Shown here: piece by piece, positions 5,835 through 12,469 of the stretch
Layout of the letters: each line of letters opens with the position of its first letter
Position numbering within the stretch: the first letter of the stretch is position 1
NCBI GenBank assembly: GCA_027047745.1
Contig: JALTUB010000164.1
Coordinates: 1 to 17,501, forward strand
Length of the DNA: 17,501 bases
Source: Sulfurimonas sp.
GTDB lineage: Bacteria > Campylobacterota > Campylobacteria > Campylobacterales > Sulfurimonadaceae
Direction of reading: 5' to 3'
Made by a program: the position numbers and the translations under genes
Notes under the pieces: model-generated
Seen by the model: only the letters and a program-made list of their open reading frames with translations
What the model was told of the DNA's origin: nothing
Databases searched by the model: none

Positions 5835-7061
5835 ATGAGTAATTTCGCATTTGGAACTTACAGAATAACAGACCAAAACCCCTTACATATACAAGCACTA
5901 AGAGATGCCATAGAGTCTGGTATAGCGATGATAGACACATCAAGTAACTATATGGACGGTTCTGCAGAGATTGCAATCGCATTAGCTTTTAAAGAGTTTG
6001 ATGATGAAGCAAAAGATAAGGTAGAGATAGTTAGCAAATATGGGTACATACAAGGTACAAATATGCTGTCTCATAAAGAAGAGCCTTTTGATGGTGTAGT
6101 AGAGTTTAGTGAAGTCTGTTTTCACTCCATAGCACCATCTTTCATGAGAGACCAGCTTCAAAAATCTATGTCACGCTTAGAAGTAAACAAGATAGATACT
6201 TATCTTATACATAACCCTGAATATTACCTTTTAGATGCTCTCAACAAAAATGCTGACAGAGATGATACTCTTGATGCCATGTATAGTAGAATTTTTGAAG
6301 CTTTTGTCTCTCTCGAAGAAGAGGTTAAAAATGGTCGTATTGGCTCGTATGGCATAAGCTCCAATAGCTTTGCAAAAGATAGTAAAGACCCTGAATTTTT
6401 ACCATATGAGGACTTGATAACATTAGCAGATAGAGCTAGTGAGAAAGTTGGTAATGATTTACATAGTTTTTCAACGATACAACTTCCGATAAATATCTTA
6501 GAACAAGAGGGACTAAAATGTGCTTCATGGGCTAAAGAAAATGGTATAAGAGTTTTAGTAAATCGTCCACTAAATGCTCAAAAAGATGGAAAGATGTATA
6601 GACTAGCTGAGTATGATGAGAGTAGTGAATATTATCATCATTTCAACGAGCTTTTAGATATTTGTGATAATGATACTTTAAAATCACTCTATAATCTTTT
6701 TGAAGAGCTTGATGCAAACAAACATAAATTTGGTTGGATTGGTGATTTTGACTCTTTTCTTTATGGGCAAATATTGCCACACATAAGAAAGAGTCTTGAA
6801 AATCTCGATGAAGATAGTTTAAATACTATGCTTCAATATATCGATATATTTTTTGTCGAATATAGAAAAATGGTTGAATATGAATGTTCAAGAAATACAA
6901 GAAGAGAGCTTGAAGAAGTGTTTAAAGAGTGCAAGGAGAGTATGCAAGAGTGTGCATTAAACTTTTTAATGCAAAGAGATAGTGTTGATTTTATACTCGT
7001 TGGTATGAGAAAAGCATCATATGTTCATGAGACTCTTGCATTAAAGAGTAAATATAGTTAA
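5835..7061 (+). CDS. Aldo/keto reductase family protein with a large C-terminal-half insertion
   Basis: This 408-residue protein is clearly longer than the roughly 300-330 usual for the family. The N-terminal barrel half keeps the catalytic tetrad: Asp34 and Tyr39 in IDTSSNYMDGSAE, Lys68 in VSKYGY and His126 in TYLIHNPEY. Strand segments follow, including GSYGISSNSF and VLVNRPLN (241-248). A charged helical stretch of roughly 110 residues (about 255-365) interrupts the fold, which resumes with ALNFLMQRDSVDFILVGMRKASYVHE (374-399), matching the NAD(P)-binding end of AKRs. The substrate cannot be told from sequence. The gene appears monocistronic, between two terminator hairpins. Confidence 0.85.
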   Translation: MSNFAFGTYRITDQNPLHIQALRDAIESGIAMIDTSSNYMDGSAEIAIALAFKEFDDEAKDKVEIVSKYGYIQGTNMLSHKEEPFDGVVEFSEVCFHSIAPSFMRDQLQKSMSRLEVNKIDTYLIHNPEYYLLDALNKNADRDDTLDAMYSRIFEAFVSLEEEVKNGRIGSYGISSNSFAKDSKDPEFLPYEDLITLADRASEKVGNDLHSFSTIQLPINILEQEGLKCASWAKENGIRVLVNRPLNAQKDGKMYRLAEYDESSEYYHHFNELLDICDNDTLKSLYNLFEELDANKHKFGWIGDFDSFLYGQILPHIRKSLENLDEDSLNTMLQYIDIFFVEYRKMVEYECSRNTRRELEEVFKECKESMQECALNFLMQRDSVDFILVGMRKASYVHETLALKSKYS

Positions 7062-7067
7062 AATATT

Positions 7068-7098
7068 TATGACAAGTTAAGCAAATTTGTCATATTTT
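7068..7098 (+). terminator. Terminator after the aldo/keto reductase gene
   Basis: TATGACAAGTT (7068-7078) pairs with AATTTGTCATA (7084-7094) over 11 positions (one G-U) around AAGCA, followed directly by TTTT (7095-7098). It starts seven bases after the stop codon. An operator for the following NifU-like gene is an alternative reading. Confidence 0.65.
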
Positions 7099-7137
7099 AT
7101 ATCTATGAAATAAAAAAGCATATTTAAAAGGATAGAA

Positions 7138-7413
7138 ATGATTCCATTTTCTGATGAAGAGTTATTAGAACCAGTAAGAGCAGTCATAGCAAAGGTACAA
7201 CCATCTTTGGCATTAGATGGTGGTGATATTGACTTTATAACAGTTAAAAACTCGAAAGTTTATGTACAGTTAAAAGGTGCATGTGTTGGTTGTGGTAGTA
7301 GTGGAAATACATTAAAATATGGAGTTGAGAGACAGCTTCGTATGGATATTCATCCAGAGTTAACAGTTGTAAATGTACCATTTGGTATGGAACATGATAT
7401 TGATAATCTGTAA
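7138..7413 (+). CDS. NifU-like (NFU domain) iron-sulfur cluster scaffold/carrier
   Basis: This 91-residue protein consists of a single NFU domain. The conserved segment LALDGGDIDFI (25-33) is followed by LKGACVGCGSSGNTLK, which contains the cluster-binding CxxC (Cys49, Cys52). Proteins of this size bind a [4Fe-4S] cluster at a dimer interface and hand it to apo-proteins in the cytoplasm. The start is well supported by AAAAGGAT. It lies eight bases upstream of the TPR gene and probably forms an operon with it and murE, an association with no obvious metabolic logic. Confidence 0.92.
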   Translation: MIPFSDEELLEPVRAVIAKVQPSLALDGGDIDFITVKNSKVYVQLKGACVGCGSSGNTLKYGVERQLRMDIHPELTVVNVPFGMEHDIDNL

Positions 7414-7421
7414 AGAATAAT

Positions 7422-8012
7422 ATGAGTACATTAAGTAAATTTAAGACATTATCACAAGCAAAAGATAGTTTTAGCAAAGAAGAGTATAGAATGGCTTTAG
7501 AAAAGTTTGCAACTGTTTTGCAAAACTATCCAAACTCTAAAGAAGCATACAATGGTGTAATCCTTTCTGAAATGGCGATGAGTGGAGAGGGTGGAGCTGA
7601 AGCACTTTTTGACTACTATGAAATCCTAAGAGAAGACGACCAAGACCAAGCAGACATTATCATAGAAGAGATACTAAAAAACATGGATGGTTCTATGGAG
7701 AAGTTTAGTGAAGTATTTTCTGAACCTCTCCGTGATAGATTGGAACTTGAAGACGGTATCTTGTATCAAGATTTTATAGATATTATTGTTGGTGGTGCAG
7801 GCTTTAGGGAAACTTTTGAAAATATCATGTTTTCTACTCGTGTAATCATTACAAAAAAAGAGGATTTTATAGACTTTTTAGATAGATTGATAGAACATGA
7901 TTTTGAAGAGATGGCACTTACATATCTTGAAAATGCTCTTAGTGTTTATCCCAGCGATAAACTACTTCATAAACTTCTTAAAAAACTTGCAAAATCTAAG
8001 GCGAGTGCTTAG
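7422..8012 (+). CDS. TPR-like helical protein, unknown function
   Basis: This is a 196-residue acidic, predominantly helical protein with no signal peptide or transmembrane segment. Residues about 15-50 (AKDSFSKEEYRMALEKFATVLQNYPNSKEAYNG) fit one tetratricopeptide repeat. The C-terminal region (FEEMALTYLENALSVYPSDKLLHKLLKKLAK, about 165-195) looks like another. It is probably a cytoplasmic protein-protein interaction module. Its stop codon is immediately followed by the TTG start of murE, so the two are translationally coupled. A link to peptidoglycan synthesis is possible but unproven. Confidence 0.75.
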   Translation: MSTLSKFKTLSQAKDSFSKEEYRMALEKFATVLQNYPNSKEAYNGVILSEMAMSGEGGAEALFDYYEILREDDQDQADIIIEEILKNMDGSMEKFSEVFSEPLRDRLELEDGILYQDFIDIIVGGAGFRETFENIMFSTRVIITKKEDFIDFLDRLIEHDFEEMALTYLENALSVYPSDKLLHKLLKKLAKSKASA

Positions 8013-9305
8013 TTGAAGATAGAACTTCCTGATCAAGCATACAAATATGTAACTGAAAACTCTTTAGAATGTGACACTCAAACAGCTTTTGTTTTAACAC
8101 ATCAAAATAAAAAATTTTTACAAAATGCAAAAGAGAATCAAGCCCACTCTATTATAAAGATAGAAGAAATCGCAGAGCTTTTTGGTGTAGATAAAATCAA
8201 AATTATAGGCATAACTGGAACTAATGGAAAAACAACTACAGCAAGTGCAATCTACTCCTTTTTGCTTGACCTTGGTTACAAAACTGCTATGCAAGGAACT
8301 CGTGGACTTTTTATAAATGATGAAACGGCAGAGGGTAAAACACTAACAACACCATCTGTTTTAAATACTTACAAACATATCTACCAAGCAGTTAGTGCTG
8401 GATGTGAGTATTTTGTTATGGAAGTTAGCTCTCATGCAATAGTTCAGCAAAGAGTTGAAGGCTTGGATTTTGTCTTGAAGATTTTGACAAATATCACTCA
8501 AGATCATCTGGACTATCATAAAACTTTAGGTGAATATACAACAGTAAAAAACTCATTTTTTCAAGATGAGGGCAAGAAACTTATAAACAGAGATGAGGAT
8601 AAGGCAGCTTTTAACTTTAAAAATGCATACACATATAGTATAGAAAACCCTTCTACTTACAGACTTATGGCTTACTCACTTAACGAAGGAAGTTCTGGGA
8701 TTATTCAGCACTTTCAAGAGATAGTTCCATTTACTGCCTCTCTTCATGGATTTTTTAACCTTTACAACCTTATGGCAGCAATTAGTGCCGTTCATCTTGT
8801 AACGGATAAAACATTAGAAGAGATAGCAGATGTTGTAGATAACTTTGCAGGTGTTAGTGGTAGAATGGAGCAGGTTAGTGTTACTCCAAATGTTATAGTT
8901 GATTTTGCGCACACTCCAGATGGTATGCAACAGGTTCTAAATGCACTTAAAGAAAAAGAGCTTTTGGTCGTTTTTGGTGCTGGTGGAGATAGAGATGCAC
9001 TAAAAAGACCACTTATGGGAAGAGTAGCTGCTTCACTAGCAAAAAAAGTTTTTATAACAAGTGATAACCCAAGAGGTGAAGACCCTCAAAAGATTGCAGA
9101 AGATATTTTAGGTGGCATAGAAGATAAAAGCATAGTTACAGTTGAGTTAAACAGAAAAAAAGCTATAGAGTTAGCACTTGATGCTCAAGAGGGCGAAGAG
9201 GTTGTTGTGATACTTGGAAAAGGCGATGAGGCATTTCAAATCATCTATGAGAACAAATTCCCATTTGATGATAGGGAAGTTGTAAGAGAGCTTTTAAAAA
9301 TCTAA
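8013..9305 (+). CDS. murE: UDP-N-acetylmuramoyl-tripeptide synthetase, meso-diaminopimelate-adding (MurE)
   Basis: This 430-residue Mur ligase adds meso-diaminopimelate to UDP-MurNAc-L-Ala-D-Glu in cytoplasmic peptidoglycan synthesis. The ATP-binding loop GITGTNGKTTT is at 66-76. MEVSSHA at 136-142 and the carbamylated-lysine region TVKNSFF (Lys179) follow. The diaminopimelate-selecting DNPRGEDP begins at Asp351, with Arg354 contacting the amino acid; lysine-adding enzymes lack this motif. It is shorter than the roughly 490-residue enterobacterial enzyme because the N-terminal domain is reduced to about 60 residues. The start is TTG directly abutting the TPR stop, with AAGGCGAG upstream inside that gene; no in-frame ATG precedes the conserved region. 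Confidence 0.95.
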   Translation: MKIELPDQAYKYVTENSLECDTQTAFVLTHQNKKFLQNAKENQAHSIIKIEEIAELFGVDKIKIIGITGTNGKTTTASAIYSFLLDLGYKTAMQGTRGLFINDETAEGKTLTTPSVLNTYKHIYQAVSAGCEYFVMEVSSHAIVQQRVEGLDFVLKILTNITQDHLDYHKTLGEYTTVKNSFFQDEGKKLINRDEDKAAFNFKNAYTYSIENPSTYRLMAYSLNEGSSGIIQHFQEIVPFTASLHGFFNLYNLMAAISAVHLVTDKTLEEIADVVDNFAGVSGRMEQVSVTPNVIVDFAHTPDGMQQVLNALKEKELLVVFGAGGDRDALKRPLMGRVAASLAKKVFITSDNPRGEDPQKIAEDILGGIEDKSIVTVELNRKKAIELALDAQEGEEVVVILGKGDEAFQIIYENKFPFDDREVVRELLKI

Positions 9306-9325
9306 TTCTGTATAAACATGAACTT

Positions 9326-9351
9326 GTTTTAATTTCCTTAAAAATTAAAAC
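9326..9351. terminator. Hairpin after murE, probable terminator
   Basis: GTTTTAATTT (9326-9335) and AAATTAAAAC (9342-9351) are perfect reverse complements around a six-base loop, 21 bases after the murE stop. The stem is AT-rich and the following T-run is poor, so termination is plausible rather than certain. Confidence 0.45.
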
Positions 9352-9389
9352 TTACTTCACTGCCTAATACAATTACAGTAGAATTTTGA

Positions 9390-9395
9390 TATAAT
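9390..9395 (+). promoter_or_regulatory. -10 box of the ferredoxin-panD-ybaB-PDZ-ispA operon
   Basis: A perfect TATAAT is preceded by TTTTGA and followed by TTCACAAAAAGTAAGG, which contains the ribosome binding site (TAAGGA). It sits 25 bases before the ATG at 9421. No -35 is present. Confidence 0.65.
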
Positions 9396-9420
9396 TTCAC
9401 AAAAAGTAAGGATTATTCTA

Positions 9421-9795
9421 ATGGGAATCCCACAACCGGCATTTTATATATTTAAATGTGAGCAATCAGCTCCTCCAGGTATGCCAAAACCTTCGTGTGT
9501 AACACCACAAACTCAGGACTTATTTCAGTATCTCGCTCAAAGTTTAATGAAGCAGGGTATCATGGGTACAGTTCAACCTATCCGTACAGGATGCATGAAC
9601 AGATGTCAAATGGGACCAGTAATGTTAGTTGAACCAGGACATACAATGTACACAGGTTTAACAAAAGATAGAATAGACCGTATAATCGAAGAACATATCG
9701 TTGGTGGTAATGTTGTAGATGAGTTTGTTATTTCTGAAGATATGTGGGATGCTCCTATCTCACCAGCTGATATGAAAAAACAGATGGGAATGTAA
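9421..9795 (+). CDS. Thioredoxin-like [2Fe-2S] ferredoxin
   Basis: This 124-residue protein has the cysteine spacing of thioredoxin-fold [2Fe-2S] ferredoxins. Cys13 lies in FKCEQSAPPGMPKPSC (Cys26), and Cys58 and Cys62 in RTGCMNRCQMGP. The following VMLVEPGHTMYTGL matches the strand-and-loop pattern VVVYPEGVWY that ends the fold, including the DRIDRIIEEHIVGG helix. It would be a cytoplasmic low-potential electron carrier. A C-terminal tail of about 25 residues extends beyond the core. It is the first gene behind a strong promoter, with panD nine bases downstream. Its redox partner is not evident from the neighbours. Confidence 0.85.
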   Translation: MGIPQPAFYIFKCEQSAPPGMPKPSCVTPQTQDLFQYLAQSLMKQGIMGTVQPIRTGCMNRCQMGPVMLVEPGHTMYTGLTKDRIDRIIEEHIVGGNVVDEFVISEDMWDAPISPADMKKQMGM

Positions 9796-9804
9796 GGCAA
9801 AGTT

Positions 9805-10170
9805 ATGACTATTGAAATGTTGTATAGTAAGATACATCGTGCTACTGTTACTGATGCTAACTTAAATTATGTTGGCTCTATCACTATAGATGAAGAACTT
9901 TTAGAAGCTTCAAAAATGAGAGTTGGACAAAAAGTTGAGATATTAAATATCAACAACGGTGAGCGATTTTCTACTTATATCATCTTAGGTGAAAGAGGCA
10001 AACGAGATATATGCTTAAATGGTGCAGCAGCAAGAAAAGTCCACAAGGGCGATAAAGTTATCATAGTTGCTTACGCTACTTATAATGCTGATGAGCTAGA
10101 AACTTATAAACCAAAAGTTGTTCTTTTGGATGATGAAAATGAGATAGAGCATGTATTGGATGAAATCTAA
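9805..10170 (+). CDS. panD: Aspartate 1-decarboxylase proenzyme
   Basis: This 121-residue PanD makes beta-alanine from L-aspartate for pantothenate and coenzyme A synthesis. The self-cleavage site is Gly24-Ser25 in NYVGSITID; Ser25 becomes the pyruvoyl group at the N-terminus of the alpha chain. Lys9 (LYSKIHRATVT), the arginine at about residue 54 (GERFSTYI) and LNGAAARKVHKGDKVII match the family. The start is preceded by AAGGCAAAG. Its stop overlaps the ATG of the next gene (TAATG at 10168-10172), implying coupled translation. Confidence 0.95.
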   Translation: MTIEMLYSKIHRATVTDANLNYVGSITIDEELLEASKMRVGQKVEILNINNGERFSTYIILGERGKRDICLNGAAARKVHKGDKVIIVAYATYNADELETYKPKVVLLDDENEIEHVLDEI

Positions 10171-10490
10171 TGTTTAGTAATATGGGCGATATGAGCAAGA
10201 TGCTCGAAGGTATGCAAGAGAGTGCTTCAAAACTCAAAGAAGATTTAGCTTCAAAAACTTTTAGTGTAAAAAGTGGTGGAGGTATGGTTGAATTGAGTGT
10301 TAATGGCAATGGAGAGGTTGTTGATCTAAATATTGACGACTCTCTCTTAGAAGATAAAGACTCTCTTCAAATTTTACTTATTGGTGCGATAAATGATGCC
10401 AACAAAATGGTACAACAAAATCAGCAAAGCAGTGCTATGAGTATGCTTGGTGGTATGGGTGGAATGAACCCGTTTGGTGGAGCAAAGTAG
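10170..10490 (+). CDS. YbaB/EbfC family nucleoid-associated protein
   Basis: This 106-residue protein has the family layout. A helical, methionine-rich N-terminus (MGDMSKMLEGMQESASKLKE) precedes a beta core (FSVKSGGGMVELSVNGNGEVVDLNID). A final helix (IGAINDANKMVQQNQQ) and a glycine/methionine tail complete it. YbaB proteins form dimers that bind DNA without strong sequence specificity. The gene is overlapped by the panD stop and abuts the GTG start of the PDZ gene. In many bacteria ybaB sits beside dnaX/recR; here it lies in a cofactor/isoprenoid operon instead. Confidence 0.9.
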   Translation: MFSNMGDMSKMLEGMQESASKLKEDLASKTFSVKSGGGMVELSVNGNGEVVDLNIDDSLLEDKDSLQILLIGAINDANKMVQQNQQSSAMSMLGGMGGMNPFGGAK

Positions 10491-11477
10491 GTGTTTCGCC
10501 TATTTGTTACACTAACTTTTCTTTTTTTAAATCTTTATGCTTGTAAGGGTGGATATAACTCCTGTAAAGCTAAGATAAATGACTCAAAAACAATCAAAAA
10601 CAATCAACTACAAGTACCACTAACAAAACACACAAGAGTTCTGTTTTCCAGAACACGACCTCATGCAACAATTTTAAAACATGACCCTTACTTATCGCTA
10701 TATTTGATAAAAGATAAAAAAGGTTTTAGGTATCCATTTTCCATAAGCTATAGACCTGTTTTAGGAACAGCTTGTGTAGATAAGCATAGAGCAGTGAAAG
10801 GTAAAATCCTTAAACACCAAGTTGGCTTAAATCATTTTGCTACTTTTAGTGAAAAACTTACTTATCCAAGTCTTATACTTACAAGTTGTTGCTCACTAGA
10901 AGGCATAGTTACACCTAGAGGGATAATTGAAAAGGCATATATTGATAGATTTGTTAAGATAAAAAAAGTCTCTTACTCAGATATTGGGATTCGTGTTAAG
11001 GATGAAAAAAGCTTTGTTATCGTAAATGCAATCAACCCATTTTTAGATGGAAATAATTTTAAAGTAGGTGATTGCATACTTAGATTTGATGGTAAAAAAG
11101 TTAAAAGTGCATCAAGCCTCATGAAGTGGATACTTTTTAGTAAAATCGGTTCTTCACATAGAGTAAAAATAAAAAGAGGTTCTAAGATTTTAACTCTTAA
11201 GATGAAAAGCTCTAAAAGAGATGGTGGTGGATATCTTAGTGATACTTTTTTAGAGTTTTTAGGTATATCTTTTGACAGACATTTAAGAATCATAAAGATA
11301 GAAAAAAAAGCGAAAAAATATCAACTCAAACTTGGTGATAAACTGCTTCAAGTCAATAAAAAAGATATTACAACGCAAGATGAGATACTAAAACAAATCT
11401 CAAAAAGCAAAGAGTCTTCACATCTTTTGTTCCAAAGAAATCACTTTCAGTTTTTTGTGACGATTAAGAGTATATAA
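10491..11477 (+). CDS. Periplasmic PDZ-domain protein, unknown function
   Basis: This is a 328-residue exported protein. The start is GTG immediately after the ybaB stop, with GGTGGAGCAAAG upstream. Residues 1-18 form a signal peptide ending LYACKGG; the cysteine could be lipidated, but the lipobox is imperfect. A cysteine-containing N-terminal domain (Cys18, 25, 94, 132, 133) runs to about 155. Two PDZ-like modules follow: about 158-238 (IVNAINPFLDGNNFKVGDCILRFDGKKV) and about 252-325 (YQLKLGDKLLQVNKKDI). No protease domain is present, so it is not a DegP-type enzyme. Similar genes are, from memory, annotated only as PDZ or putative periplasmic proteins in Campylobacter relatives. A scaffold or chaperone role in the periplasm is inference. 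Confidence 0.75.
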   Translation: MFRLFVTLTFLFLNLYACKGGYNSCKAKINDSKTIKNNQLQVPLTKHTRVLFSRTRPHATILKHDPYLSLYLIKDKKGFRYPFSISYRPVLGTACVDKHRAVKGKILKHQVGLNHFATFSEKLTYPSLILTSCCSLEGIVTPRGIIEKAYIDRFVKIKKVSYSDIGIRVKDEKSFVIVNAINPFLDGNNFKVGDCILRFDGKKVKSASSLMKWILFSKIGSSHRVKIKRGSKILTLKMKSSKRDGGGYLSDTFLEFLGISFDRHLRIIKIEKKAKKYQLKLGDKLLQVNKKDITTQDEILKQISKSKESSHLLFQRNHFQFFVTIKSI

Positions 11478-11483
11478 TTTCAC

Positions 11484-12329
11484 ATGAAAAAGTTTGAACA
11501 GTTTTTAAAAGAACATTTACCGACATCTAAGAGTATTCATCCTACATATGAACAAGCACTGCAAAATATGCTTTTAGCAGGTGGGAAGCGATTTCGTCCT
11601 GCACTTATGCTTGGTGTGGTGGATGCTATAAACCCTCTGATGCTTGATAGTGCAAGACATGCAGCTTATGCAGTTGAGCTTTTACATACTTATTCACTTA
11701 TTCATGATGACTTACCCGCTATGGATGACTCACCACTTCGCCGAGGCAATCCAACTCTTCATATAGTGTTTGATGAGGTTACAGCTATCTTAGTTGGCGA
11801 TGCACTAAACACTTACTCTTTTGAAGTTCTATCAAATGCTCCCTTTTCAGATACTACAAGAGTTCAGCTTATAAGAGAACTGGCAAGTAATGGTGGGTTA
11901 AATGGTATGGTTTTGGGTCAGGCTATTGATTGTTATTTTGAAAATCAAGCTTTAAAAGTGGAAGATATAAGAGTTCTACATACCAATAAAACAGCAAAAC
12001 TTATAGCAGCTTCACTAAAAATGGGTGCGATTATCGTCGGGAGAGAAGATTTGGGTGAGACTCTTTATGATTTTGGCATAAAACTAGGGCTACTTTTTCA
12101 GATACAAGATGATATACTTGATGTAACACAAACAAGTGAGGAAGCTGGAAAGCTAACAAACAACGATGAGGATAAAAATAGTTTTGTGACAATTCTTGGG
12201 CTAGAAGAGTCTATGAGACAAGCAAATGAGTTAGCAGATGAGCTAACACAAGAGATGAATAGTTTTGATGAGAATCTACAGAGTAAGTTGTCATCTTTAC
12301 TAACAAAATATATAAATAGACATAAATAA
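11484..12329 (+). CDS. ispA: Polyprenyl (farnesyl/geranylgeranyl) diphosphate synthase
   Basis: This is a 281-residue trans-prenyltransferase. GGKRFRPAL at 33-41 contacts IPP. The first Asp-rich motif DDLPAMD (75-81) carries the two-residue insertion typical of bacterial farnesyl-type synthases, followed by RRGNPTLH. The second Asp-rich motif is DDILD (209-213). It condenses IPP with DMAPP/GPP in the cytoplasm, supplying precursors for undecaprenyl phosphate and quinones. Chain length (C15 or C20) cannot be fixed by eye. It lies seven bases after the PDZ gene and has almost no Shine-Dalgarno. A TATAAT at 11473-11478 directly before the ATG raises the possibility of an additional leaderless transcript. 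Confidence 0.92.
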   Translation: MKKFEQFLKEHLPTSKSIHPTYEQALQNMLLAGGKRFRPALMLGVVDAINPLMLDSARHAAYAVELLHTYSLIHDDLPAMDDSPLRRGNPTLHIVFDEVTAILVGDALNTYSFEVLSNAPFSDTTRVQLIRELASNGGLNGMVLGQAIDCYFENQALKVEDIRVLHTNKTAKLIAASLKMGAIIVGREDLGETLYDFGIKLGLLFQIQDDILDVTQTSEEAGKLTNNDEDKNSFVTILGLEESMRQANELADELTQEMNSFDENLQSKLSSLLTKYINRHK

Positions 12330-12447
12330 AGAGTCTTTAACTCTCGTTCCCACACTCTGTGTGGGAATGCATATGAAAGTAAAACAACTTCTATATGCGT
12401 TCCCATTGAGGACAATGGGAACGAGTCTTTATATAAACAGACATAAA
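12309..12447 (+). repeat. Nested direct repeats flanking REP-like copy 1
   Basis: TATATAAATAGACATAAA (12309-12326, inside the ispA 3' end) recurs as TATATAAACAGACATAAA (12430-12447), matching 17 of 18. Inside this pair, GAGTCTTTA occurs at 12331-12339 and again at 12423-12431, bracketing the double hairpin. The inner 9-mer overlaps the end of the hairpin's terminal repeat. This may be a target duplication or a local tandem duplication into which the element went. Confidence 0.6.
12343..12425. repeat. REP/MITE-like double-hairpin element, copy 1
   Basis: An 83-base element is bounded by terminal inverted repeats CTCGTTCCCA (12343-12352) and TGGGAACGAG (12416-12425). The left hairpin is TTCCCACA/TGTGGGAA around CTCTG. 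The right hairpin is GTTCCCATTG/CAATGGGAAC around AGGA. GGGAATGCATAT (12363-12374) and ATATGCGTTCCC (12393-12404) pair across the middle at 11 of 12 positions. A diverged second copy lies at 17195-17275. The ends resemble widespread proteobacterial repeats with a CTCGTTCCCA terminus (from memory). It lies between ispA and the transketolase gene and may also terminate transcription. Confidence 0.8.
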
Positions 12448-12469
12448 ACTAACACAGGAATATAATAAT

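Noticed and set aside
9370..9391. ACAATTACAGT / AGAATTTTGAT as a third regulator site before the ferredoxin gene
   Set aside because: The 11-base periodicity is present, but only the AATT core matches. This fits the general A/T periodicity of sigma-70 promoters in this phylum.
10973..11293. 106-residue minus-strand open frame inside the PDZ gene
   Set aside because: Opposite-strand shadow of the lysine-rich PDZ coding region; no start context or family resemblance.
12343..12425. CRISPR repeat interpretation of the CTCGTTCCCA element
   Set aside because: There are only two copies, 4.8 kb apart, with no regular spacers and no cas genes. The double-hairpin structure fits REP/MITE elements.
12461..12466. 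TATAAT just before the transketolase start as its promoter
   Set aside because: It lies three bases before the ATG, so transcription would start inside the gene. A Shine-Dalgarno (AGGA) upstream of it implies a longer leader.
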